This document shows, piece by piece, positions 1 to 6,385 of a stretch of DNA of 9,988 bases (within the stretch, counting starts at the first letter, position 1; each line of letters opens with the position of its first letter). The notes beneath the pieces were generated by a model that did no database searches, was not told the DNA's origin, and saw only the letters and a program-made list of their open reading frames with translations. Position numbers and translations under genes: made by a program. Origin of the DNA: DASPWV01 sp046727855 (GTDB taxonomy: Bacteria; Acidobacteriota; Vicinamibacteria; Vicinamibacterales; UBA2999); assembly GCA_046727855.1 (NCBI GenBank), contig JBKPDL010000008.1, positions 1-9,988 on the forward strand, read 5' to 3'.

Positions 1-555
1 AAAACAGGGAGATCAGGAAGATCAGTGAGAGAAAAACAGGGAGATCAGGAAGATCAGGGATAGAAGAAAAGGGAGATCAGGGAAATCAGTGAGATCACGG
101 AGATCAAAGTAGAACCACGGGGAGATCAGGGACATCAGGAAGAACGGACAAGGCGATCAGAGAGAGCCCCTGTTGTGCTCTCTCCGCGATTCCTCGATGT
201 CCCTGTTGTTTGTCTCCCCGATCTCTTCGTTGTACGTTTCCCCGATCTCGTAGATCTCACTGTTGTCCGTTTCCCTGATCTCCCCGATCTCCCTGTTATC
301 CGTTTCCCCCGATCTCCCATATCTTTCCTGTTCCCTACTTCCTCGATCTCTCCGATCGTCCTGTTCCCCACTTCCCGATCTCCCCGATCTCCCTGTTGTC
401 CGTTGCCCCGATCTCCTAGATCTCCCTGTTCCCCGCTTCCCCGATCTCCCCGATCTCCCTGTTGTCCGTTGCCCCGATCTCCTAGATCTCCCTGTTCCCT
501 ACTTCCCCGATCTCCCCGATCTCCCTGTTGTCCGTCCCCGAGCTCCCCGACCTCC
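1..555. repeat. GATC-rich tandem array with strand switch near 172
   Basis: The stretch is built from short degenerate units. Left of about 170 the plus strand is purine-rich (repeats of CAGGGAGATCAGGAAGATCAG, with the first two copies 32 bp apart). Right of about 180 it is pyrimidine-rich (repeats of CCCGATCTCCCTGTT), the same unit in reverse complement. The switch point is a perfect 7-bp inverted repeat, AGAGAGC (161-167) and GCTCTCT (177-183). Within the right arm a higher-order unit repeats every 66 bp, with GTTGTCCG at 395, 461 and 527. I count 27 GATC sites. The array begins before the window and stops next to the hom stop codon at 561. The open frames across it are an effect of the 66-bp period being divisible by 3, so I regard it as non-coding. 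Function is unknown. Confidence 0.9.
161..183. repeat. Inverted repeat at the centre of the array
   Basis: AGAGAGC (161-167) and GCTCTCT (177-183) form a perfect 7-bp stem around the 9-base loop CCCTGTTGT. It sits exactly where the flanking GATC units change orientation, so the two arms of the array can in principle fold back on each other from this point as an imperfect long hairpin or cruciform. Confidence 0.75.
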
Positions 556-560
556 CTGTG

Positions 561-1853
561 CTATAGCGCACGGAGCGCGTGCGCCTCGATGCGATGGGTA
601 CGGTGCAGGTTGAGAATCGTCCGATCGATGTGGGCGCGTGGCGCTGCGCCAACGCGCAGCCAACTCGCGTTGTCGATCGCGTCCGTTGATGCCACGACCG
701 GAAGACCAGCATGCGACAGGAGCGACACCGCCGTGTCGCCACGCGGGACGACCCCCGGATAGCGAACGCGGACAAACCACTCCGTGGATGGCGTGGCAAT
801 CGACCCGGCGTCTTCCGATCTGCGACTCGCTCGTGGCAGCCGCCGCACGCTCGACACCGCCTCGATCGCGTCGTCGAGAATCGTCGCCGCCGTCACGTCG
901 GGACCTGCGCCCGGCCCGCTGAAAAAAAGATCCGAGACGAAGCGGCCGGAGAGCTGGATTCCGCTCAGCGTGCCCACGAGCGACGCGAGCGGGTGGTTGG
1001 ACCGCACGAGTGCGGGCCCCACGAACGCCTCGAATCCGCCGGACGTGCGGGACGCCCACACGACGGGTTTGATCGTCGCATCGAAACGGCGCGCAGCCGC
1101 GAGATCGTCGGCGCCGAGCGACCGGATGCCGTTGACTTCAAGGTCACACACGTGTGGAGTTCCCCAGCCAAACAGCGACGCGAGCAGCGAGAATTTGTCG
1201 GCCGCGTCGAAGCCGTCGAGATCGCGTGATGGATCCGGCTCGGTCAAACCGAGATGTTGTGCACGCGCGAGCGCTTCGTCGAAGCTGCAGTGTTCTCGGT
1301 CGAGCGTGGAGAGGATGAAGTTCGACGTGCCGTTCACGACGGCGGAAAAACGCGACACGTCGGACACGAACGGCCGCTCGCTCAGCGCGCCAAGAAACGG
1401 CACGCCGGCCAGCGCGCTCGCCTCGTAGCGCAATGACGTGCGGTGACGCGACGCGAGCGCCACCAGCTCGTGACCGTGCGCGGCGACGAGGGCTTTGTTG
1501 GCCGTGACGACAGGAACACCGCGTTCCAGAAGACGTGAAACGATCGTGCGTGCCGGCTCGATAGGACCCAGCGCCTCAATCACCACGTCGTAGTTTCCAC
1601 GCAGGAACGAGTCGGCGTCGTTGGTGACGCGCGGAGGTCGCGGACACGCACGCGGCCGATCGACATCGCGGACGAGCGCGCTCAACACGCGGAAGCGGAT
1701 GCCGCTGGTGGCAAGACGCTGCGCTTCCGGCGCGAGGCGGGCGACGGCTTGACCGACGTTGCCCAAGCCCAGGATGCCGACGCGGACGGTTCGCGTCGAT
1801 GTGGCGGTTGGCGATGCGGTTTTGGAGGGAACAGCGGCAGAATCAACGAGCAT
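561..1853 (-). CDS. hom: Homoserine dehydrogenase
   Basis: This 430-residue enzyme reduces L-aspartate 4-semialdehyde to L-homoserine with NAD(P)H, the last common step to threonine and methionine. Seen: a short polar N-terminal extension, a Rossmann nucleotide loop GLGNVG (residues 29-34), the TANKALVA motif with Lys120, the dimer/substrate region EASALAGVPFL (144-154) and VNGTSNFIL (173-181), and the signature EPDPSRDLDGFDAADK, whose Asp216 and Lys220 match the catalytic Asp/Lys pair of the family. After the catalytic domain, roughly residues 355-430 look like a diverged ACT regulatory domain, giving a length typical of ACT-containing members. The start is supported by GGGGGAGAG centred about 10 bases upstream. 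A SAM-I riboswitch directly precedes it, so repression by S-adenosylmethionine is expected. It appears monocistronic: it reads leftward into the GATC array with no other biosynthetic gene visible. Confidence 0.95.
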   Translation of the reverse strand: MLVDSAAVPSKTASPTATSTRTVRVGILGLGNVGQAVARLAPEAQRLATSGIRFRVLSALVRDVDRPRACPRPPRVTNDADSFLRGNYDVVIEALGPIEPARTIVSRLLERGVPVVTANKALVAAHGHELVALASRHRTSLRYEASALAGVPFLGALSERPFVSDVSRFSAVVNGTSNFILSTLDREHCSFDEALARAQHLGLTEPDPSRDLDGFDAADKFSLLASLFGWGTPHVCDLEVNGIRSLGADDLAAARRFDATIKPVVWASRTSGGFEAFVGPALVRSNHPLASLVGTLSGIQLSGRFVSDLFFSGPGAGPDVTAATILDDAIEAVSSVRRLPRASRRSEDAGSIATPSTEWFVRVRYPGVVPRGDTAVSLLSHAGLPVVASTDAIDNASWLRVGAAPRAHIDRTILNLHRTHRIEAHALRAL

Positions 1854-1855
1854 CG

Positions 1856-1955
1856 TTTATCTCTCCCCCGCGTGGGGCGGGAATTAGCACCGTTGGCTTT
1901 GCAGCCAGGTTGCTGTGGCGTCGACGGGCCCGGTCCCTCAGCCACTCTGGATAAA
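1856..1955 (-). ncRNA. SAM-I (S-box) riboswitch, hom leader
   Basis: Read on the minus strand, the leader carries the S-box landmarks in order. P1 5' strand is TTTATC (1955-1950). CAGAG leads into P2 GTGGC/GCCAC (1945-1941 with 1919-1915). The kink-turn side TGAGGGACCGGGCCCG follows, then AGCAACC. P3 is GGCT/AGCC with a GCAA tetraloop (1906-1895). Next come GGTGCTAATTCC (1891-1880), P4 CCCGC/GCGGG with a 5-base loop (1881-1867), and the P1 3' strand GATAAA (1861-1856). This class binds S-adenosylmethionine. The ribosome-binding sequence GGGGGAGAG (1869-1861) lies in the 3' arm of P4 and the P4-P1 junction, and the hom ATG begins 2 bases after P1. I infer that ligand binding hides the ribosome site rather than ending transcription. 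No separate terminator or anti-terminator fits between aptamer and start. Confidence 0.93.
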
Positions 1956-1964
1956 TCCTTCATC

Positions 1965-1994
1965 AACATATGACGATAAGTCGATGCGTGTCAA
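1965..1994 (-). promoter_or_regulatory. Sigma70-type promoter for hom
   Basis: On the minus strand a consensus -35 box TTGACA (1994-1989) is followed after 18 bases by TATGTT (1970-1965), a 4/6 match to the -10 consensus. The expected transcription start is near 1958, only a few bases before the riboswitch P1 helix, so the transcript would begin essentially with the aptamer. Confidence 0.7.
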
Positions 1995-2010
1995 TACGCC
2001 TCGTGGGCCA

Positions 2011-2134
2011 GCGGACCTCCGAAGGTTGCTTGGGCGCGCTGCCTCACCGTGCCGTTGTGGCGCCGACCCTTCCCGCGTCGGTTGTGGCTCGCACCATCCC
2101 AGCGTGGCGCCAACCTTCCCGCGCCGTTGTGGCG
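2011..2134. repeat. Degenerate GC-rich repeats between hom and the DUF1440-like gene
   Basis: GCCGTTGTGGCG occurs identically at 2051-2062 and 2123-2134, with a diverged GTTGTGGCTC copy in between (near 2081). Similar GGCGCCGACCCTTCCCGCG and GGCGCCAACCTTCCCGCG blocks alternate with them. A GCGGACCT core, shared with palindromes elsewhere in the window, is at 2011-2018. No plausible gene lies here on either strand. Confidence 0.6.
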
Positions 2135-2144
2135 GGATCTTCCC

Positions 2145-2228
2145 CAAGGAAGTTCTTGTAGCGCGGACCTTTAGGTCCGCGATCACGAGGGCCGCGATCG
2201 GGAGGTCCGCGAATTGCAAGAACCTCCC
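2145..2228. repeat. Nested palindromic element with GCGGACCT/AGGTCCGC core
   Basis: CGCGGACCT (2162-2170) and AGGTCCGCG (2173-2181) form a perfect 9-bp stem with a TT loop. A second AGGTCCGCG copy is at 2203-2211. An outer arm pair GTTCTTG (2152-2158) and CAAGAAC (2217-2223) encloses them, and GGGAGGT (2200-2206) can also pair with ACCTCCC (2222-2228). The same core is found at 2011 and at 6305/6367, so this looks like a dispersed REP-like element. Its right end abuts the start codon of the next gene, where it could affect translation. Confidence 0.75.
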
Positions 2229-2229
2229 C

Positions 2230-2751
2230 ATGAATCAACGGATGAGCAACCCAGAACCCATCGTGTGGAAAGGCGCGCTTGCGGGCGCCGTCGCGGGGCT
2301 CGCCGCCTCGTGGGTGATGACCCGTTTTCACGTCGCACTCAGCGGCCGAGGCCTGACCGGCTCGGAAAATCCTCAGTCGAACAAGCCGGTCGAAGGCCGA
2401 GACGATGCCGCGATGAAGGCAGCGAATGAGATCGCCGAGGTGGTGCTCGATCGCCAGTTGACGGGGGAGGAGAAGAGCGACATTGGCGGACCCGCGGCGC
2501 ATTACGCGCTTGGAATTGCCGCCGGCACCATCTACGGCATGCTGCGTGAGACACGTCATGCGCCGGGCGGCGCCGCATTTGGCGCAGAGCTGTTTGTGAT
2601 TGCCGATCAGTTCGGGTTGCCGATTGCGGGATTGTCGACGCAGCCGCTCCTCTCGTACCCTTTGAGCACGAACGCGCAGCACCTAGCCGCACATCTCGTG
2701 TACGGCATCAGTACTGCGCTCGTGTACTCGCTCGTGAGGCGGGCGCTGTAG
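2230..2751 (+). CDS. Small membrane protein, possibly DUF1440 family
   Basis: A 173-residue protein with four hydrophobic segments: about residues 11-33 (IVWKGALAGAVAGLAASWVM), around AHYALGIAAGTIYGML, around FGAELFVIADQFGLPIAGL, and LAAHLVYGISTALVYSLV near the C-terminus. The glycine/alanine-rich first helix and the overall pattern recall DUF1440 inner-membrane proteins of unknown function. That assignment is from memory of the family pattern and is tentative. The reading frame stays open upstream to 1915, but that part crosses the riboswitch and repeats and is not coding. I chose the ATG at 2230. The in-frame ATG at 2242 (MSNPEP) is an alternative, and neither has a strong ribosome site. 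The stop codon at 2749-2751 directly abuts the stop of the converging DUF4142 gene. Confidence 0.75.
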   Translation: MNQRMSNPEPIVWKGALAGAVAGLAASWVMTRFHVALSGRGLTGSENPQSNKPVEGRDDAAMKAANEIAEVVLDRQLTGEEKSDIGGPAAHYALGIAAGTIYGMLRETRHAPGGAAFGAELFVIADQFGLPIAGLSTQPLLSYPLSTNAQHLAAHLVYGISTALVYSLVRRAL

Positions 2752-3357
2752 CTACGGCCTCGTTTCGGCGATCGTCTTCTGCAACGCTTCTGCCTCCTGC
2801 AGATGCTCGCGCATGACCGGCAGCGTCTTGTCGATGAACTCCTTCAACTCCCCTGGCGCGGTCTTCTGCTGCCGCTCGAACTCGGCGATGTTCTTGTTGT
2901 GGGCCTCGATCATCTCCTGCATGTACGCGCGATCGAACGCTCGTCCCGTTGCACTGGCCAGCTTGTCCTGCAGGCTGGCTTTTTCAGCAGCCGGCGGCTC
3001 TTCGAGCGTGATGCTCGCGCGGTTGGCGACGCGTTTCACATCGTCGAGCGCTTCGGAGTGATCCTGCTCGAGCTGACGCGCGTATTCCTTGACCTCGAAG
3101 CTCTGCGCTTTGTCCTGGGCCATCTTCGCCAGCTCCACTTCCAACTGATTAGATTGCGCAACTTTCTGCACGAACTGCTGTTCCTCCGCGGTCCAGCGCG
3201 TCTCGGTTGTGTTGGCTGCGGTGCTGGGCGGGTTCGCCGCACCGCTGGCGCCGCCGCCTTCACCTGGCGCGCTCGACTGCCGATCCGCATTGTCGCGGTT
3301 GCAGGCAACGCCAAGCGTGGCAATAAGGGCGATACCGATTAAACAAGACCTCACCAT
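2752..3357 (-). CDS. DUF4142 family lipoprotein
   Basis: A 201-residue exported protein. The N-terminus MVRSCLIGIALIATLGVAC looks like a lipoprotein signal with the lipid-attachment Cys at residue 19, although GVAC is a weak lipobox. A low-complexity Gly/Ser/Ala/Pro linker follows to about residue 50. The rest is alpha-helical and charged: EEQQFVQKVAQSNQLEVELA, then KEYARQLEQDHSEALDDVKR, then FDRAYMQEMIEAHNKNIAEF. This is the pattern of DUF4142, a predicted periplasmic four-helix, ferritin-like bundle of unknown function. The frame is open upstream to 3519, but the start at 3357 has an excellent GGGAGGT ribosome site (3368-3362) and places the signal peptide at the N-terminus. It lies 43 bp downstream of chrB on the same strand, so co-transcription is likely. 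Confidence 0.9.
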   Translation of the reverse strand: MVRSCLIGIALIATLGVACNRDNADRQSSAPGEGGGASGAANPPSTAANTTETRWTAEEQQFVQKVAQSNQLEVELAKMAQDKAQSFEVKEYARQLEQDHSEALDDVKRVANRASITLEEPPAAEKASLQDKLASATGRAFDRAYMQEMIEAHNKNIAEFERQQKTAPGELKEFIDKTLPVMREHLQEAEALQKTIAETRP

Positions 3358-3400
3358 TCGTACCTCCCGTCGAGGCGCATCGTTGCAATGGCGGGACCAG

Positions 3401-4156
3401 TCAGCGTCGGCGGCGCCTTCGCCCCTGAGTGCGCGTCGCGACGCCTCGGCGCGGCTCGCTTGAAGCGGATCGATACAGAGCCTCGAACATGGCGATGCCG
3501 TGTTGCAAAAGTTGCTCATCCTCGTCGTGCGCCGCGCGAAGCCCGTCCACGAGCGACGCTACGGTCGCGGTGTGCGGATCGTTGTAGCGCTCGTCATGCC
3601 GGTCGACGTCGTGCACGATGTGTCCTATCGCCGTGGCGGCGCGATCGCGAATTCGGAAGCGTTTGAAAAGCACCTCGAACGTGCAGAGTTCGCCCTGATG
3701 GCTTAGCTCGCCGCCGTACATGTCGAACGGCACCACGCTTGATGGCTTGTCGGGCGGCTGCGCTGCAAAGGTGAACCGTGCGCGTGGATCGATGAATCGA
3801 CGGATGAGCCACGCGCTCGCCATGCGATCGATGCCTGGCCGCGGACGCGTCACCCATGTCTTTCGCTTGTAGCGCCGCGGATCGAGCGGCGTCAGCGCGT
3901 CGGGCCGCCGCAGGGCCGCGGTTCTGTCGGCTACCGTTGCGGAATAGATCGTGGCCTCCCCACCCATGGCTTCGATTTCTCCTTTCATCCAGGTGAAGTC
4001 CTCGCGCGCCTGTTCCGAATCCGGCAGCGACCACACCGACCCTTGCAGCGCGGCTGCGCCAAGCCGCTGCAGCCGGCGCCACGTCGTGACGCGCGCCCGT
4101 GACGGCTTGGTGGGCAACTGGTGTGCGAGCAGCAGAACAGGTGTAGGCGTAGGCAT
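3401..4156 (-). CDS. chrB: ChrB-type chromate resistance protein, shortened
   Basis: A 251-residue protein. The N-terminal domain has the ChrB pattern LLLAHQLPTKPSRARVTTWR followed by LGAAALQGSVWSLPDSEQAREDF (residues ~8-52). The C-terminal ChrB domain begins near KTWVTRPRPGIDRMASAWLI and contains RRFIDPRARF, FDMYGGELSHQGELCTFEVL and HIVHDVDRHDERY. Typical ChrB proteins are about 300 residues or more. Here a stretch of several tens of residues that usually separates the two domains is absent. The C-terminus is an odd arginine-rich tail ending in six Arg. Known ChrB proteins sense chromate and control the efflux pump ChrA, and no chrA is in the window. The start at 4156 fits the family N-terminus, with only a weak GAGG close to the ATG. 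It probably leads an operon with the DUF4142 gene. Confidence 0.9.
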   Translation of the reverse strand: MPTPTPVLLLAHQLPTKPSRARVTTWRRLQRLGAAALQGSVWSLPDSEQAREDFTWMKGEIEAMGGEATIYSATVADRTAALRRPDALTPLDPRRYKRKTWVTRPRPGIDRMASAWLIRRFIDPRARFTFAAQPPDKPSSVVPFDMYGGELSHQGELCTFEVLFKRFRIRDRAATAIGHIVHDVDRHDERYNDPHTATVASLVDGLRAAHDEDEQLLQHGIAMFEALYRSASSEPRRGVATRTQGRRRRRR

Positions 4157-4163
4157 CGCCTCA

Positions 4164-4210
4164 TGATAATGGTAACATTGATTACATTAATAAGGTAACG
4201 TACGTTACAA
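4164..4210 (-). promoter_or_regulatory. AT-rich chrB upstream region with 14-bp palindrome
   Basis: This short AT-rich island stands out from its GC-rich surroundings. It holds the perfect palindrome GTAACGTACGTTAC (4195-4208) and a second GTAAC copy with an imperfect dyad GTAA-6-TTAC (4172-4185). These arrangements suggest an operator for chrB, perhaps bound by ChrB itself or by another regulator. On the minus strand TTGTAA (4210-4205) could be a -35 box with TAATGT about 15 bases downstream as a poor -10 box. The exact promoter boxes are uncertain. Confidence 0.5.
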
Positions 4211-4223
4211 TCCGGGGGACTCG

Positions 4224-6302
4224 AGGAGAACGCCCATACCTCGTGTCTCTCGTTCCTCCGCGTCGATCGTTTGTGTGCTGGCGTCAGCATCTGATGCGTC
4301 GCGCCCTCGCGCAGCCGTCCAAACATCCGGAGGAAATTCGTCCCGCGATCACTGCGGCGCGGATCGCGATCGAGTTGCAGCGGAATCGCCAGCGCCGCAT
4401 CCTGTCCTGGAAAGAGGAAGTCGCGCTCGGGAGCCGAGTAGAATGCGCGATCGCGATCGACGCGCGTTGCCCACACCCACACCAATCGATCTGGCTCGCG
4501 AAACGGCAGCGGCTCGAGCAGCACGCCGCGGACGACGGCAAAGACCGTCGCGAACGCGGCCAGCGATGAGGTTGCCGAGCTTGGAACGATCGCGCGAGAG
4601 CTGCGAGAGAAGTATCCAGAGGAGAACGGCAAGAAGACCGAGCCGCGCGTGTTCGCGTTGGAAGCGGAGCTCCTCGGAGCGTTCCGGCAGATGCTGCTCA
4701 TCGTGCTCGGCGCCGTCACCCTGCTTCTTGGCGTTGCGTGCCTCAACGTCGCTGGCCTTCTCATCGTCCGCCGCGTGGAGCGTCGCGGTGAACACGCCAT
4801 GCGCCTGGCGCTGGGCGCGTCGCGCGCAACGCTCGTGCGGTTGACGTTCCTCGAGGCCGCACGCCTGTCGTGTGTGGCTGGCGCCGGGGCCGTCGTGCTC
4901 GCATGGCTGGCATTCCGCGTCGTGCGACGCGACATGGTCGTGTGGTTGCCCCGGCTTCCTGAAGTCGGCCTCGACATCGTGACACTGGTGATCGTCGCAG
5001 CGGTCGCGGCCGTCTGTGTGATCGCGATTGCGATTGGTCCGGCGTGGCGGATTGCATGCGTCGATCTCGAACCGCTCATGCGCGGTCACGGTCGGACCGC
5101 CAGTGCGCGCCGGCTCGGTCGCATTACGAACGGTCTCGTCGTCGCGCAGCTGAGCGTTGCAATCGTTCTCGTCGTGATTTCGGCCGGAGGTGTCGAGCGT
5201 CCGTGCGCGCGCGGCGGGCGGTCCCGGTTTCGACGCCGCTCGCGTACTCGAAGTACGTGTGTCGCTTCCGCTTCGACTTACAAGACGTTGCCGGGCAGTT
5301 GAATCGTTTTATCAGCAGGCAGCGGGACGCCTGGGTCGTCTTCCTGGCGTTGAAAACGTGACCGTAACCAACATCGTGCCGCTCAGCGCGTTGAACGCGC
5401 GAAGTGACTTCACGATTGCTGAGCATCCGCCAGCAAAACCGGAAGGACGTCCTGGCGCGCAACAACGCTGTATTGGCCCGCACTATTTTCGGACGATGGG
5501 GATTCCGTTACGAGCCGGTCGCGATATTGCAGAAAGCGATCGCGCGGATACGCAACTCGTCGCGGTGATAGACGAAGTGCTTGCGCGTCAGTTCTGGTCC
5601 GGTGATCCAATTGGCGATCACCTCGAACTGGACGACTCGGCGGGACGGCGCGTGTACGAAATCGTCGCGGTTGCTGCAAGCGTCCGTCACTTCACGCTCG
5701 ACGAACAGCCGCTCGGCACGTTGGATATGCCCTACACACAGATCATGCCGGACGTGCGCAGCTTCTTTGCCGCATCGGCGAGTCTGGTCGTGCGAACGAA
5801 GATCACGCCGCTCACGCTCGTTAGCCGGGTGCGAACCGAATTGCGCGCGATTGATGCGAACGTTCCAACATCCGAAGTGCGCTCCGGCGACGCCATTGTC
5901 GCCGCTGCACTCGGACCGAGGCGCTTTGCGCTTTCGATGCTCGCGCTCTTCGCCGGCATGTCGCTTGTCCTCGCTCTGATGGGCCTCTACGCGCTGGCCG
6001 CGCATCGCGTCGCACAGCGTCGCCACGAGCTCGCGTTGCGTGCAGCGGTTGTGGCAAGTCCGACGCGCTTAATGGCCGACGTCATCCGCGAAGCATCTCA
6101 TCTCGTCGCTGTGGCCATTCCGCTGAGCGCGATCGGCACCGTTGCCTCGGGCCCGATCCTTCAGGGCCTTATCGTGGGCATCCCCGCGCTGGAGACGCGG
6201 ACCTTCGCGTGGACGAAAGTCCTTGTCGCAAGCGTCACGCTCGCCGCGACGATGCTCGCTGCTCGCCGCGTGCTGCGCGTGGACTTTCGCGCGCTCATGT
6301 AG
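4224..6302 (+). pseudogene. ADOP-type MacB/FtsX permease, broken by inversion, deletion and frameshift
   Basis: This is the remnant of a large orphan ABC permease of the acidobacterial duplicated type (two MacB-periplasmic/FtsX units in one chain). The N-terminal helix begins on the plus strand near SSASIVCVLASA (4254-4289). Its continuation FATVFAVVRGVLLEPLP lies on the minus strand in an inverted block. The chain resumes on the plus strand at 4556 with AASDEVAELGTIAREL, then the first FtsX domain (LIVLGAVTLLLGVACLNVAG; RRVERRGEHAMRLALGASR). A frameshift near 5186-5192, between LVVISAG and the next frame, leads into the second periplasmic unit (GPGFDAARVLEVRVSLPLRL; FRTMGIPLRAGRDI) and the last FtsX domain, ending VDFRALM. 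About 115 residues of the first periplasmic domain are missing. No initiator codon remains. No ATPase gene is adjacent, as usual for ADOPs. Confidence 0.88.
4290..4555 (-). other. Inverted block of the permease pseudogene
   Basis: Read on the minus strand this block encodes FATVFAVVRGVLLEPLPF, REPDRLVWVWATRVDRDRAF and YSAPERDF, then FPGQDAALAIPLQLDRDP and NFLRMFGRLREGATHQ. These are the first transmembrane helix, the start of the periplasmic domain and the end of that domain of an ADOP permease. Flipping the block joins VCVLASA to FATVFAVV on the left and GATHQ to AASDEVAELG on the right, which restores the family order, though the exact joints may be off by a base or two. The left breakpoint lies in the short palindrome GCATC-T-GATGC (4287-4297). 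Confidence 0.85.
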
Positions 6303-6376
6303 CCGCGGACCTTCCGCCTCCGCTACGCTTCGGCGAGATCGCCCATAGCCTTGCCGAAGGCGGTTGAGGTCCGCCA
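6303..6376. repeat. Palindromic repeat between convergent pseudogenes
   Basis: Outer arms GCGGACCT (6305-6312) and AGGTCCGC (6367-6374) enclose an inner stem CTTCGGC (6328-6334) with GCCGAAG (6353-6359). The outer core is the same as in the element at 2145-2228. The repeat fills the gap between the permease stop (6302) and the barrel pseudogene stop (6386) almost exactly, so it may act as a two-way terminator. There is no T-tract, so this role is inferred from position. Confidence 0.75.
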
Positions 6377-6385
6377 ACCGCAGGT

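Noticed and set aside
1..555. CRISPR array
   Set aside because: Units are degenerate, contiguous and of one sequence type, without constant repeats separated by unique spacers, and no cas gene is present.
175..762. Long Arg-Ser-Pro-rich open frame across the repeat array (also 263-613 and 135-371)
   Set aside because: It is low complexity created by a 66-bp repeat period, with equivalent open frames in several phases. It runs into hom on the opposite strand and has no domain or ribosome site.
499..1059. Arg-rich open frames on either strand within hom
   Set aside because: They are high-GC shadow frames of homoserine dehydrogenase, whose own frame has all family motifs.
1915..2229. N-terminal extension of the small membrane protein
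   Set aside because: The open frame passes through the riboswitch antisense strand and palindromic repeats and gives no recognisable protein sequence before the hydrophobic segment.
2784..3342. Leucine-rich plus-strand frame opposite the DUF4142 gene
   Set aside because: It is antisense shadow of an alpha-helical gene. The minus strand has the signal peptide, ribosome site and family pattern.
3985..5079. 364-codon minus-strand frame as a distinct protein
   Set aside because: Only the 4290-4555 part resembles a protein (ADOP N-terminus). The rest is antisense to chrB upstream DNA and to the plus-strand permease. It is explained by the inversion.
4224..6302. MacAB-type efflux operon
   Set aside because: No ATPase (Walker motifs) or membrane-fusion protein gene is next to the permease. 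The duplicated permease layout and surroundings fit an orphan ADOP, and the gene is broken.
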